This document shows, piece after piece, positions 8,456 through 17,359 of a stretch of 64,000 nt of DNA (the first letter of the stretch is position 1; each line of letters starts with the position of its first letter). Source of the stretch: Paracoccus amoyensis (GTDB lineage: Bacteria; Pseudomonadota; Alphaproteobacteria; Rhodobacterales; Rhodobacteraceae); assembly GCF_014490725.1 (NCBI RefSeq), contig NZ_JACOQL010000005.1, forward strand, positions 186,001-250,000, in the 5' to 3' direction. Below the pieces are notes generated by a model. The model made no database searches and was not told where the DNA came from. It worked only from the letters and a program-made list of their open reading frames with translations. The position numbers were made by a program, and so were the translations under genes.

Positions 8456-8798
8456 GGAAGATGAACCACGCGCCAAGGCAGATCAGACCAAAGCCAACGC
8501 CATGCTGCCAGCCGATTTTCTCGCCCAGATACAGCCACGAAAACAGGGCGAAAATCGACAGGCTGATGACCTCTTGGATGGTCTTCAACTGCGCGGCCGA
8601 GAAATGGCCGTGGCCGATGCGGTTCGCAGGCACCTGCATGATGTATTCAAACAGCGCGATGAACCAGCTGATCAGGATTACCGTCGCCAAAGGAGCGGTT
8701 TTGAACTTCAGATGACCATACCAAGCCACGGTCATGAAGATATTCGAAGCGATCAGAAGCCCGATGGTGATGACCGGAACAGGCAGGCTCATTCCCAT
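8442..8798 (-). CDS. DMT family (DUF486) small membrane protein
   Basis: The protein has 118 residues with four predicted membrane helices (residues about 7-25, 37-55, 75-90 and 97-115). It matches the DUF486 family of small drug/metabolite-type membrane proteins; motifs seen are NIFMTVAWYGHLKF, QVPANRIGHG and LKTIQEVISL. The function is not established. It overlaps the end of dnaB by 10 bp and the next MFS gene by about 14 bp, so the three are probably one transcript. Confidence 0.9.
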   Translation of the reverse strand: MGMSLPVPVITIGLLIASNIFMTVAWYGHLKFKTAPLATVILISWFIALFEYIMQVPANRIGHGHFSAAQLKTIQEVISLSIFALFSWLYLGEKIGWQHGVGFGLICLGAWFIFHDFG

Positions 8799-10276
8799 TG
8801 CGTCTGACGATCCTTTGCCAGATTGCCGAAGCGGGTGAATTGCCCTTCAAAGGAAAGCTCGACCGTGCCGATAGGACCGTGACGCTGCTTGCCCAGGATC
8901 ACCTCGGCCTTGCCATGGACTTGCTCCATGACCTGCTGCCACTTCGCCATGGCGTCCAGATCACTGTCCGAGGGCTTTTCGCGTTCTTTGTAATATTCTT
9001 CGCGATAGACGAACATCACGATATCTGCGTCCTGCTCGATCGAGCCGGATTCGCGAAGGTCTGAAAGCTGCGGACGCTTGTCTTCGCGGTTTTCAACCTG
9101 ACGCGATAACTGCGACAGGGCGATGACCGGGATGTTCAGCTCTTTGGCGACGGCTTTCAGGCCCTGCGTAATTTCACTGACCTCATTCACGCGGCTGTCT
9201 TTGGCGGACGCGGCTTTCAAAAGCTGCAAATAGTCCACCATCAGCACGTCCAGACCATGCGTCCGCTTCAATTTGCGGGCGCGGGCGGCAAGCTGGTTGA
9301 TGGGCAGGGCAGGGGTGTCGTCAATGTAAAGCGGGCAGTTTTGCAGGGCATGGGCTGCCTCGACGAAACGGCGGAATTCGCTTTCGTCCATGTTCCCGCT
9401 ACGGATCCGCTCTGACGGAACCTCGGCGGCCTCCGACAGGATCCGTGCGGCCAACTGCTCTGCCGACATCTCCAGGCTGAAAAAGCCCACGACGCCCCCT
9501 TCGATGGTGCCATGCGTGCCGTCCGCCTTTTCGCCCATCTTGTGGGCCTTGGCGATATTGAAGGCGATGTTGGTCGCAAGCGAGGTCTTCCCCATCGAGG
9601 GTCGACCGGCCAGAATGATAAGGTCCGAATTGTTCAGACCGCCCATCTTGCCGTCCAGATCAATCAGGCCAGAGGAAATCCCCGACAGCTTGCCGTCACG
9701 CTGATAGGCGGCATTGGCCACCTGAACCGCGCCGGTTACAGCCTTCAGAAAGCTTTGGAAGCCACGTTCTGCGACGCCCTGTTCGCCCAGCTTGTAAAGC
9801 GTCTGTTCTGCCGCCTTGATCTGTTCTTCGGCATCATCGCCAACCTCGTGGGTCGAGGCCCGGGCCGCGATATCCTGACCCAACTGCATCAATTCGCGGC
9901 GCAGCGCAAATTCGCGGATCATCTGGGCATAGTCGCGGGCTGCATAGGCCGAGATTGCCGCACTTGCCATCCGGGCCAGATAGGGCGCACCGCCCAGTTC
10001 CTTCAGCCCCTCGTCATTTTCCAGAAAAGCCTTGATCGTGACGGGGCTGGCCAATGCGTTCTTGCGAATCCGTTCGGACGAAATTTCGTAGATGCGGGCA
10101 TGGACGGGGTGATAGAAATGTTCGGCCTTGATGATCTGGCTGACGCGGTCGAACACATCGTTGTTCGTCAGCAAAGCACCCAGCAATTGCTGTTCGGCCT
10201 CGAGCGAAAACGGGATTGCGGTCTTTTCTTCTTCCGTGCCGTCCTGACCCGGAACGATTACGCGCAATCCGCTCAT
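8789..10276 (-). CDS. dnaB: Replicative DNA helicase DnaB
   Basis: DnaB is the hexameric 5'-3' helicase at the replication fork. The 495-residue protein has the N-terminal helical collar domain at about 20-125, a linker, and the RecA-like core at about 195-470. Walker A is GRPSMGKT at 224-231 and Walker B is LMVDYLQLL; the QLSRQVENRED and SGSIEQDADIV motifs are typical. No intein is present. Two DnaA-box-like nonamers lie about 90-110 bp upstream of its start. Confidence 0.98.
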   Translation of the reverse strand: MSGLRVIVPGQDGTEEEKTAIPFSLEAEQQLLGALLTNNDVFDRVSQIIKAEHFYHPVHARIYEISSERIRKNALASPVTIKAFLENDEGLKELGGAPYLARMASAAISAYAARDYAQMIREFALRRELMQLGQDIAARASTHEVGDDAEEQIKAAEQTLYKLGEQGVAERGFQSFLKAVTGAVQVANAAYQRDGKLSGISSGLIDLDGKMGGLNNSDLIILAGRPSMGKTSLATNIAFNIAKAHKMGEKADGTHGTIEGGVVGFFSLEMSAEQLAARILSEAAEVPSERIRSGNMDESEFRRFVEAAHALQNCPLYIDDTPALPINQLAARARKLKRTHGLDVLMVDYLQLLKAASAKDSRVNEVSEITQGLKAVAKELNIPVIALSQLSRQVENREDKRPQLSDLRESGSIEQDADIVMFVYREEYYKEREKPSDSDLDAMAKWQQVMEQVHGKAEVILGKQRHGPIGTVELSFEGQFTRFGNLAKDRQTQWE

Positions 10277-10315
10277 CTGCCTTGTGCCCCCTGTTGTTAT
10301 TCAGCGTAGTCTAAC

Positions 10316-10357
10316 CCAATATCGGGCCGCGCGTAATCCCGTGCGGCCCGATATTGG
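10316..10357. terminator. Strong 15-bp hairpin between pyrE and dnaB
   Basis: Perfect 15-bp arms (10316-10330 and 10343-10357; left arm begins CCAATATCGGGCCGC) flank a 12-base loop. It lies after pyrE and 40 bp before the dnaB start. No T-run follows on either strand, so it may be a Rho-assisted or mRNA-stabilising structure rather than a classic intrinsic terminator. Confidence 0.6.
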
Positions 10358-10367
10358 TGCATCATTC

Positions 10368-10387
10368 TGTGGATAGCCTGTGGATAA
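10368..10387 (-). promoter_or_regulatory. Tandem DnaA-box-like nonamers upstream of dnaB
   Basis: The minus strand has TTATCCACA (10379-10387), a perfect match to the DnaA box consensus TTATNCACA, followed 11 bp on by CTATCCACA (10368-10376). The sites are in the same orientation and one helical turn apart. They could allow DnaA control of dnaB transcription. No DUE-like AT-rich tract is seen, so this is not a full origin. Confidence 0.5.
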
Positions 10388-10396
10388 CCCACAAGA

Positions 10397-11067
10397 TCAG
10401 CTATTCGCCGCCTGCCATTCACGCGGATTGATCAGGAAGGCCTGAACTTCGTTCAGGGTCTTTTCGTCAAAGGCTTCTTGCCGGCGTGCCTCTTCCAGGA
10501 CGTCCCACCAGGTGCAAAGGAAGTGCAGATTGACCCCGTGATCGGCCAGTCGTTAGTCGTTTCCGGGAATATGCCGTAATAAAAGATCACCGCCGTATGC
10601 GCGCAGGTCGCGCCGGTTTCGCGGATCGCATCGACAAAGGACAGCTTGCTGCCACCATCGGTCGTCAGGTCCTCGACCAGCAGGACGCGCTGGCCTTCGG
10701 TCATGACACCTTCGATCCGGGCGTTGCGGCCATAGCCCTTGGGCTTCTTGCGCACATAACTCATCGGCAGGCCAAGACGTTCGGCCACCATGGCGCCAAA
10801 GGGGATACCGGCAGTTTCGCCACCCGCGACATTCTCGAATGCCTCGAACCCGGCGTCACGCATGACGGTCGCGGCCAGGAAATCCATCAGCGTCTGGCGG
10901 ACGCGCGGAAAGCTGATGATGCGCCGACAATCAACATATGTCGGGCCTTTCAGGCCGGACGCGTAGGTGAAGGGGGTTTCAGCATTGAAATCCACCGCCT
11001 TGATTTCCAACAACATCCGGGCAGTCAGGCGGGCGATTTCCTCGCGTGAGGGATAGGGCAGGCTCAT
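10397..11067 (-). pseudogene. pyrE: Orotate phosphoribosyltransferase (PyrE), frameshifted near the C-terminus
   Basis: PyrE makes orotidine 5'-phosphate from orotate and PRPP. Residues 1-170 are normal: [24 protein letters not shown], and the PRPP loop [14 protein letters not shown]. After [11 protein letters not shown] (about 10552-10558) the frame slips, giving an unrelated tail that stops at 10453. One extra base restores a natural ending ([18 protein letters not shown]..., stop 10397-10399) with family-like sequence. So this is a one-base deletion in a repeated ACGACTAACGACT context. It may be a true mutation or a sequencing/assembly error. The start overlaps the pyrC stop (ATGA). Confidence 0.85.
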
Positions 11068-12107
11068 GCGTTCTCCAGATGCCAGTAAAGGGGAAAGCCG
11101 GGATCAAAGACGGTTACTGTCTCATCACCGGCGGAAATGGATGTGGGATAGTCGGCCGGTGTGATGCGCTTGACCATACGGATGTGGTCGTCGCTGGGCG
11201 GCAGGCCATAAAATGCCGCGCCGTTCAGACTGGCAAAGGCCTCCAGCTTGTCCAGTGCGCCGTCCTGTTCAAAAACATGCGCCAGAATCGACATCGTGTT
11301 TGGCGCCGTAAAGCAACCCGCGCAGCCGCAGGGTTGCAGCTTGGCACTGTCAGCATGGGGGGCGCTGTCGGTGCCAAGAAAGAACCGCGCCTCGCCGCTG
11401 GTCGCGGCTTCGCGCAGGGCAAGACGGTGGCTTTCGCGCTTGGCGACTGGCAGGCAATAATAGTGCGGGCGAATTCCGCCTGCCAAAATGGCATTACGGT
11501 TGATGACCAGATGATGCGTGGTGATGGTCGCGCCCAAGGTGTCGCCGCCGCTGCGGGCATAGTCCACGCCATCTGCAGTCGTGATATGTTCCATCACGAC
11601 GCGCAGGCCGGGGGTTGCGCGGCGGACCGGATCCAGCACGCGGTCGATGAACACGGCCTCGCGGTCAAAGATATCAACCGCAGGATCGGTGACCTCGCCG
11701 TGAACACAAAGGGTAATACCTGCTTCGGCCATCGCCTCCAGCACGGGGCGGACACGATCGAAATCGGTCACGCCGCTGGCCGAATTGGTCGTCGCACCTG
11801 CCGGATACAACTTGACCGCGCGAATGATCCCGTCGCGATAGGCCGCAACCAGATCGCCGGGGTCTGTCGTGTCGGTCAGATACAGCGTCATCTGCGGTTT
11901 CAACGCCGCGCCATCGGGCAGGGCGGCCAAGATACGGTCGCGATAGGCGGCTGCCTGCGCGCCGGTGACAACCGGCGGGACCAGATTGGGCATGATGATC
12001 GCACGGCCAAAACCGGCGGAATGCGGGGCTACCGCGACCAACATGGCACCGTCGCGCAGGTGCAGGTGCCAGTCGTCCGGGCGGCGAAGGGTGATGCTGT
12101 CAGTCAT
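11064..12107 (-). CDS. pyrC: Dihydroorotase (PyrC)
   Basis: PyrC interconverts N-carbamoyl-aspartate and dihydroorotate in de novo pyrimidine synthesis. The 347-residue protein is class II. Zn ligands are seen in [10 protein letters not shown] (HxH, about residues 12-21) and downstream His in LCVHGEV and VMEHITT; the carbamylated Lys is expected in [13 protein letters not shown], and the catalytic Asp in FLGTDSAPH. The ATG at 12107 is preferred over upstream starts by homology at [14 protein letters not shown]. It is co-directional with pyrE by a 4-base overlap. The 150 bp to the divergent gene at 12257 should hold both promoters. Confidence 0.97.
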   Translation of the reverse strand: MTDSITLRRPDDWHLHLRDGAMLVAVAPHSAGFGRAIIMPNLVPPVVTGAQAAAYRDRILAALPDGAALKPQMTLYLTDTTDPGDLVAAYRDGIIRAVKLYPAGATTNSASGVTDFDRVRPVLEAMAEAGITLCVHGEVTDPAVDIFDREAVFIDRVLDPVRRATPGLRVVMEHITTADGVDYARSGGDTLGATITTHHLVINRNAILAGGIRPHYYCLPVAKRESHRLALREAATSGEARFFLGTDSAPHADSAKLQPCGCAGCFTAPNTMSILAHVFEQDGALDKLEAFASLNGAAFYGLPPSDDHIRMVKRITPADYPTSISAGDETVTVFDPGFPLYWHLENA

Positions 12108-12256
12108 ATGCGCCTCTATACACGGCATGTCGGCGTTTCCAAGCCACAGGTTCAGGATTTGTCAACCCTGCCGGAAAGTGTGTCTTGCGCCAACTGTTGT
12201 CTCGGCCCACATTGTCTGAATGTTTATTTTCACGGAGGCTTCCTCCGAAAGGAAAA

Positions 12257-12574
12257 ATGCTGATGTATCCTATTGGAACAATTGGCTCACCAGCCGATGC
12301 GATGCGTGTTTGGGCGCAAGTGACGCGGTTGGCCATTGAATCGCAAATGGTTATCGGCTTGCGAGTCGCTGGTATGATGGGCGTGATTTCCCAATCTCCG
12401 GGAGAGCCGTTTCGCATGGTTGCCGAAAAACACGCCGCCGCGTCCGAGTCGCTGTTCGCGATTGCGCGATCCGCAGGGCGTGGGGACAGCGCCGATCGCA
12501 TGATTTCGGCCGCACTGCGCCCTTATGGTAGGCGCACGCGGGCAAATTCCCGCCGTCTGATCCGGCGTGGCTGA
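12257..12574 (+). CDS. Conserved Rhodobacteraceae small protein ('antifreeze protein' label, phasin-like helices)
   Basis: About 105 residues from ATG 12257, preceded by AAAGGAAAAA. It consists of amphipathic helices (VWAQVTRLAIESQMVIGLRVAGMMGV, then MVAEKHAAASESLFAIARSA) and a basic Arg-rich C-terminus (RRTRANSRRLIRRG). Very similar small proteins in Paracoccus and relatives carry the database label 'antifreeze protein', which has no experimental basis that I know of. The helical pattern resembles phasin-type proteins. The function is unknown. A shared terminator separates it from gap. Confidence 0.75.
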   Translation: MLMYPIGTIGSPADAMRVWAQVTRLAIESQMVIGLRVAGMMGVISQSPGEPFRMVAEKHAAASESLFAIARSAGRGDSADRMISAALRPYGRRTRANSRRLIRRG

Positions 12575-12649
12575 TACAGTTTTATGGTCAAGCGTGCAGC
12601 TGTTGCCATTTTGGCAAGCACGCCTTTGAGGCAGGGTAGCGGAACATGA

Positions 12650-12679
12650 AAAAGGCGGCGAGGAAACTCGCCGCCTTTT
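12650..12679. terminator. Bidirectional terminator between the small phasin-like gene and gap
   Basis: 13-bp arms (12650-12662 and 12667-12679, AAAAGGCGGCGAG and its complement) enclose a GAAA loop. There are runs of A before and T after, so it can terminate both the plus-strand gene and gap on the minus strand. Confidence 0.88.
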
Positions 12680-12699
12680 CAAATTCTTGCCGTGTCAAT

Positions 12700-13701
12700 T
12701 CAGATCAGCTTGCCCATCGCAACGGCGGTATCCGCCATCCGGTTCGAGAAGCCCCATTCGTTGTCATACCAGCTGAGGATACGGCACAGGCGGCCCTCCA
12801 TTACCTTGGTCTGATCCAGATGGAAGATCGAGCTGTGCGGGTCGTGGTTGAAGTCCGACGATACCAGCTTTTCATCCGTATAGCCCAGGATGCCTTTCAG
12901 CGGGCCATCGGCAGCAGCCTTGATCGCATTGTTGATTTCTTCGACTGACGTATCTTTGCCAGCCTCGAACACCAGATCGACGACCGAGACGTTCGGGGTA
13001 GGAACGCGAATCGCAACGCCGTCCAGCTTGCCCTTCAGTTCGGGCAGAACCAGACCCACGGCCTTGGCAGCACCGGTCGACGTCGGGATCATCGACAGCG
13101 CAGCAGCGCGGGCGCGATACAGATCCTTGTGCATCGTATCCAGGGTCGGCTGGTCGCCGGTATAGCTGTGAATCGTGGTCATGAAGCCACGGTCGATGCC
13201 GATGGCGTCGTTCAGAACCTTGGCGACCGGCGACAGGCAATTGGTGGTGCAGCTGGCGTTGGAAACGACGATATCGTCCTTGGTCAGGGTGTCGTCATTG
13301 ACGCCGAAAACGATCGTCTTGTCAGCATCCTCGCCGGGGGCCGAGATCAGGACGCGCTTGGCGCCAGTCGACAGGTGCGGCTTTACCTTTTCTTTCGAGG
13401 TGAAGATGCCGGTGCATTCCAGGATGACGTCAATATCGCCCCAGGGCAGGTCAGCCGGATTGCGGATCGCGGTGACCTTGATCGGGCCGCGGCCAACATC
13501 AATCGTGTCACCGTCAACCGTTACTTTCGCCGGGAAACGACCATGGACCGAATCGTAGCGCAGCAGGTGCGCGTTGGTTTCCACCGGGCCAAGATCGTTG
13601 ATCGCGACGACTTCAATATCGTTACGTCCGGATTCAATGATTGCACGCAAGACATTCCGGCCAATCCGACCAAAACCGTTGATGGCAACTTTGACAGCCA
13701 T
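12700..13701 (-). CDS. gap: Glyceraldehyde-3-phosphate dehydrogenase, type I
   Basis: The enzyme oxidises glyceraldehyde 3-phosphate to 1,3-bisphosphoglycerate with NAD and phosphate. The 333-residue protein has the Rossmann start [16 protein letters not shown] (residues 5-20), the active-site Cys151 in SNASCTTNC, and the C-terminal [12 protein letters not shown] motif. Length and motifs are fully canonical. The ATG follows GGAGAGA. It lies alone between a terminator and a 47-residue membrane protein gene. Confidence 0.98.
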   Translation of the reverse strand: MAVKVAINGFGRIGRNVLRAIIESGRNDIEVVAINDLGPVETNAHLLRYDSVHGRFPAKVTVDGDTIDVGRGPIKVTAIRNPADLPWGDIDVILECTGIFTSKEKVKPHLSTGAKRVLISAPGEDADKTIVFGVNDDTLTKDDIVVSNASCTTNCLSPVAKVLNDAIGIDRGFMTTIHSYTGDQPTLDTMHKDLYRARAAALSMIPTSTGAAKAVGLVLPELKGKLDGVAIRVPTPNVSVVDLVFEAGKDTSVEEINNAIKAAADGPLKGILGYTDEKLVSSDFNHDPHSSIFHLDQTKVMEGRLCRILSWYDNEWGFSNRMADTAVAMGKLI

Positions 13702-13788
13702 GGATCTCTCTCCTGTCCAAATGACGTTGCCTCCCTCTATCGCGGGGATGAGGGCGATGCAAATGCTGACAGGGTAACGATGGCAGAT

Positions 13789-13932
13789 TCAGCGCCAGAA
13801 ACTGACATATTCGATGAAATTATCGAGACCCTTGCCGACAACGACAGGCAGGTTGTTACCAAGCATGAAATGGTCAATCGCAAAGATCGCTACGATCAAA
13901 AGAAACAGGGTGATTGCGATTATGTTGGTCAT
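13789..13932 (-). CDS. Small single-pass membrane protein
   Basis: The call is a 47-residue protein from ATG 13932. The first 22 residues (NIIAITLFLLIVAIFAIDHF) form one transmembrane helix. A short tail follows (MLGNNLPVVVGKGLDNFIEYVSFWR). The pattern is common for conserved small membrane proteins in Rhodobacteraceae, but I do not recognise a function. A longer in-frame start at 14025 would run into fliG and is not favoured. Confidence 0.65.
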   Translation of the reverse strand: MTNIIAITLFLLIVAIFAIDHFMLGNNLPVVVGKGLDNFIEYVSFWR

Positions 13933-14021
13933 GATGGCGCTCCTGCTGCCGGTTATCCGGTCTGGCGCTGGGCATGACAAGCCGTCTTGTCCCAGGTCAC
14001 GCCGCGCCGCAAAGCGCGGCA

Positions 14022-15041
14022 TCAATCGTCACCTTCTTCGTCAGACGGCAGGATCAGTGTCAGTTCCCCGGCATCCGCCATACGGCGAATGACCGCAACG
14101 ACCTCATTCATCGCCTCTTCAACGTCGCGCGCGCGCAATTTGCCCAAAGCGTCGCGTTCCTCGCGCAGGCCATCGGCCATGCGTTGTGACAGGTTGGCCA
14201 GAACAAAGTCGGCGGCGACGGTATCTGCGGGCGTTGTTCCGGCCAGCGCACGAATCAATACCGCCTGATCGACTTCTCGGGTGATGCGAGGGATATCACG
14301 GGGCGCAATGCGGATCGGGATATGGGCAAAGATGAAGATGGCCTTGCGCACACCGCCAGCGAAGCCGATGTCCTGCTCCTCCAATGCGCCCAGAACCTCA
14401 TCCCGCAGATCGGCGGTCGCAAAGTTCAGGATCGCCCCCATGCGTTCCGTCGCCGGGGTCGAAATGGCAGGCCGGGGAATGGCCTCTGCCGCTTGCAGCA
14501 GAATCAGGCCGACCCGCTGCAGGGCTTGCGGACTGACAGCCGATGTCATCGACATGGCCTGCGCCACGGCACGCGCCCGGTCGCGGGGCAGCGCAACAAA
14601 GGTTTCCGAGGCCCGCTCGACCGGCAGTTTTGACAGCATCAGCGCGACCAGTTCCACCGCTTCGGCATGCGCCAGCCGAAGAATTGTGTCGCCCGATAGC
14701 GCAGCGATACGCACCCAAGGATCGCCGTGCCCTGAGGTTGCGGCGATACGGCGCAGGTGATCGGCGCTGATGTCCGACAATCTGCTGCCCAGCATCGCAA
14801 GGGTGCCATCCAGATCGCCAGGAAAGGTCACGCCCACAGCTTCCAAATTGTCGCAGAATTCGGTGATGACGGCGTCGCGGGTTTGCCGATCAATGATTTC
14901 CATACCAGCCATGGCTTCGGCCACCAGCGTCTGATTGTCGGTATTAAGTTGCGACAAACTGGCCGCGTCTTCATCATCCAGCAGCAATCGCACGATTACC
15001 GCCGCTTTTTGGCGCGGGCTCAGCCCGGTTTGCAGCTGCAT
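14022..15041 (-). CDS. FliG-like flagellar motor switch protein, orphan and divergent
   Basis: FliG is the rotor protein that meets the MotA stator. This 339-residue protein matches all three FliG parts: an N-terminal domain (LSPRQKAAVIVRLLLDDEDAASL, about 6-80), a middle armadillo domain (VALMLSKLPVERASETFVALP), and a C-terminal torque domain (IPRITREVDQAVLIRALAG ... ANLSQRMADGLREE ... IRRMADAGELTL). The middle-domain EHPQ motif used to bind FliM is not conserved (HAEAVE instead). No other flagellar gene is in the window. GGGGTTTCA precedes the ATG. It lies between a small membrane protein gene and purB. Motility use is uncertain. Confidence 0.85.
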   Translation of the reverse strand: MQLQTGLSPRQKAAVIVRLLLDDEDAASLSQLNTDNQTLVAEAMAGMEIIDRQTRDAVITEFCDNLEAVGVTFPGDLDGTLAMLGSRLSDISADHLRRIAATSGHGDPWVRIAALSGDTILRLAHAEAVELVALMLSKLPVERASETFVALPRDRARAVAQAMSMTSAVSPQALQRVGLILLQAAEAIPRPAISTPATERMGAILNFATADLRDEVLGALEEQDIGFAGGVRKAIFIFAHIPIRIAPRDIPRITREVDQAVLIRALAGTTPADTVAADFVLANLSQRMADGLREERDALGKLRARDVEEAMNEVVAVIRRMADAGELTLILPSDEEGDD

Positions 15042-15130
15042 TGAAACCCCCAGATTGGCTATCTTCTGGCAGCCAATCTGGCATGTCATGGCTAAGATCG
15101 CGTTACCGAAACCTTAGCGTCACCTTAAGA

Positions 15131-16444
15131 TTACAGAGGATTTGATTCAAATACGCGCTTGAAGATCGTATCGACATGCTTCGTGTGATAGCCAAGGTCG
15201 AATTTTTCTTCGATTTCAGCAGGCGGCAGCGCGGCGGTGACTTCAGGATCGGCCAGCAATTCTTCCTTGAAATCCTTGCCCTGTTCCCACACTTTCATCG
15301 CATTGCGCTGCACCAGACGATAAGCATCCTCACGCGAGACGCCCGCTTGGGTCAAGGCCAGCAGAACCCGCTGGCTCATCACCAGACCTTTGAATTTGTT
15401 CATGTTCGCAAGCATGTTGTCGGGATAGATGACCAGCTTGTCGATGACCCCCGCCAACCGGTTCAGCGCGAAATCCAGCGTGATGGTAGCGTCCGGGCCG
15501 ATGCCGCGTTCGACCGAGGAGTGGCTGATATCGCGTTCGTGCCACAGGGCAACGTTCTCCATCGCGGGCACGACGGTCATGCGGACAAGACGGGCAAGGC
15601 CGGTCAGGTTCTCGGTCAGCACTGGGTTTCGCTTGTGGGGCATTGCGGATGAACCTTTCTGTCCGGCGCTGAAAAATTCCTCGGCCTCCAGCACTTCGGT
15701 CCGCTGCATGTGGCGGATCTCGATGGCGATGTTTTCCATGCTGCTGGCGATAATGCCCAGCGTGGCGAAGAACATGGCATGGCGGTCACGCGGGATCACC
15801 TGTGTGCTGATCGGTTCGGGACGCAGCCCCATTTTCTGGCAGACATATTCTTCGACATAGGGATCGATATTGGCGAAGGTGCCGACTGCGCCGGAAATCG
15901 CGCCAGTCGCGACTTCTGCCCGTGCGGCCTGCAAGCGTGCCTTGCCACGTGCCATTTCCGCATAGAAGCGGGCAAAGGTCAGCCCCATCGTCGTCGGCTC
16001 TGCATGGATGCCGTGGCTGCGGCCGATGCGCACCGTATCCTTGTGTTCATAGGCGCGGCGCTTCAGCGCCTCCAGAACCTTGTCCATATCTGCCAACAGG
16101 ATGTCCGCAGCACGAACAAGCTGGACATTCAGCGTGGTGTCCAGAACGTCGCTGCTGGTCATGCCCTGATGAACGAAACGAGCTTCGTCCGCGCCGATAT
16201 GTTCGGCCAGATGGGTCAGAAATGCGATCACATCATGCTTGGTGACGGCTTCGATTTCATCAATGCGCGCGACATCGAATTCGACATCTTTGGCGCGCCA
16301 GATCGCATCGGCATTCGCTTGCGGGATCACGCCCAGCTCGGCCTGCGCATCGCTTGCATAGGCTTCGATTTCATACCAGATGCGAAACTTGGTCTCTGGC
16401 GACCAGATCGCGGTCATCTCGGGGCGGGAATAGCGGGGGATCAT
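15131..16444 (-). CDS. purB: Adenylosuccinate lyase (PurB)
   Basis: PurB cleaves SAICAR and adenylosuccinate, releasing fumarate, in purine synthesis. The 437-residue protein has the fumarase/aspartase signature GSSAMPHKRNP and the catalytic motifs GMTSSDVLDT and SHGIHAEPTT. The ATG at 16444 follows AAAGGAGC; the open frame upstream is not used. The length is normal for the short bacterial class. The gene is single, with fliG downstream on the same strand. Confidence 0.97.
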   Translation of the reverse strand: MIPRYSRPEMTAIWSPETKFRIWYEIEAYASDAQAELGVIPQANADAIWRAKDVEFDVARIDEIEAVTKHDVIAFLTHLAEHIGADEARFVHQGMTSSDVLDTTLNVQLVRAADILLADMDKVLEALKRRAYEHKDTVRIGRSHGIHAEPTTMGLTFARFYAEMARGKARLQAARAEVATGAISGAVGTFANIDPYVEEYVCQKMGLRPEPISTQVIPRDRHAMFFATLGIIASSMENIAIEIRHMQRTEVLEAEEFFSAGQKGSSAMPHKRNPVLTENLTGLARLVRMTVVPAMENVALWHERDISHSSVERGIGPDATITLDFALNRLAGVIDKLVIYPDNMLANMNKFKGLVMSQRVLLALTQAGVSREDAYRLVQRNAMKVWEQGKDFKEELLADPEVTAALPPAEIEEKFDLGYHTKHVDTIFKRVFESNPL

Positions 16445-16589
16445 GGCGTGCTCCTTTCGGTTCAGCGCGGCATAGCGGGCGATGGCCACGGGGGCAAGTT
16501 TTCCTGCAATGCGCAGGTGCAATCGGGAACATTCGGTGCCCCTGCTTGGTTATGTCACCAAGATATCCGCGATATTCGGAGACAGAACG

Positions 16590-17324
16590 ATGCCCAGCGA
16601 TAAAGATACCTACAGATTGACTGAAGCCGACCGGACCAGCGAAACCCGGTTCGGGCCGCGTCCCGTGCCGCCGGGACACCGCACGGGTGCTGGCTACCCG
16701 TATCAGGATCGCGCGGCGTCCCATGGGCGCTCGGACCATCCGGCAGCCTCGCTGACCAGCAAGATTGTTGTGTGGGGTGGTATCGCGCTTGGCGTTGCAG
16801 GTGCGACCGCCGCGACTGTAATGGCTGCGCGCAAAGTGGGCGATATGATGCGGGACGATGTTTCCGAAAAGCCCGCACGTCCCCGCCCCTATACGCCGCA
16901 GCAGGAACATGTTGCTCCTCGCTTTGCGGCGATGGACGATGATGAGCAAGAGGCGATGCGACGCCGTGTTCGTGCCCGGGCCCGCGCCGATGAGGAAGAT
17001 GCCGCGCGTCTGCGCGTTGCTGCATCACGCCGCCGTCGCAAGCCGAAACGTAACTTCGCGCAAGACCTGACCGAAACGGCCAGCAGTTTGTCGTCGGGGC
17101 TGGATGGGGTGACAAAATCACTTGCCAGTGCCTTTCAGGGCTTTCGCAGTGTGGCGACGCAGGCAACCGGGATCGTCAGCGAATTTGTCCTTGCCGCCGA
17201 GCAGCTTCGTTCGGTGTTGCGCGGGTCTGAGCAGGCGGGCCAGCCGGCCAGACGTGATGATCATCAGAGGGCCGACGCCGATGACGCCGTCACAAGGGAA
17301 CGTCAGCGAACACACCGTCTTTGA
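16590..17324 (+). CDS. Uncharacterised single-pass membrane protein with Arg-rich segment
   Basis: About 244 residues from ATG 16590 (GGAGACAG upstream). A polar N-terminus is followed by one membrane helix near residues 52-75 (KIVVWGGIALGVAGATAATVMAA). A highly basic stretch comes next (AMRRRVRARARADEEDAARLRVAASRRRRKPKR), then a helical Ser/Ala-rich region (LTETASSLSSGLDGVTKSLASAFQGF) that resembles phasin or apolipoprotein-type amphipathic helices. I do not recognise the family. Its 3' end meets the MotB-like gene at a shared terminator. Confidence 0.7.
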   Translation: MPSDKDTYRLTEADRTSETRFGPRPVPPGHRTGAGYPYQDRAASHGRSDHPAASLTSKIVVWGGIALGVAGATAATVMAARKVGDMMRDDVSEKPARPRPYTPQQEHVAPRFAAMDDDEQEAMRRRVRARARADEEDAARLRVAASRRRRKPKRNFAQDLTETASSLSSGLDGVTKSLASAFQGFRSVATQATGIVSEFVLAAEQLRSVLRGSEQAGQPARRDDHQRADADDAVTRERQRTHRL

Positions 17325-17336
17325 ACAGGACACGAG

Positions 17337-17359
17337 AAGGGCGCCGGACGCGCCCTTTT
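17337..17359. terminator. Bidirectional terminator between convergent genes
   Basis: 8-bp arms AAGGGCGC (17337-17344) and GCGCCCTT (17350-17357) flank a 5-base loop, followed by T on the plus strand. It lies between the plus-strand membrane protein gene and the stop of the MotB-like gene. Confidence 0.75.

Noticed and set aside
10316-10387. Possible replication origin next to dnaB
   Set aside because: Only two DnaA-like boxes, no AT-rich unwinding region and no dnaA or parAB nearby.
11046-12263. 405-codon plus-strand frame opposite pyrC
   Set aside because: Shadow of pyrC in high-GC DNA; no motif or start signal.
13129-13977. 282-codon plus-strand frame opposite gap
   Set aside because: Antisense shadow of gap; composition only.
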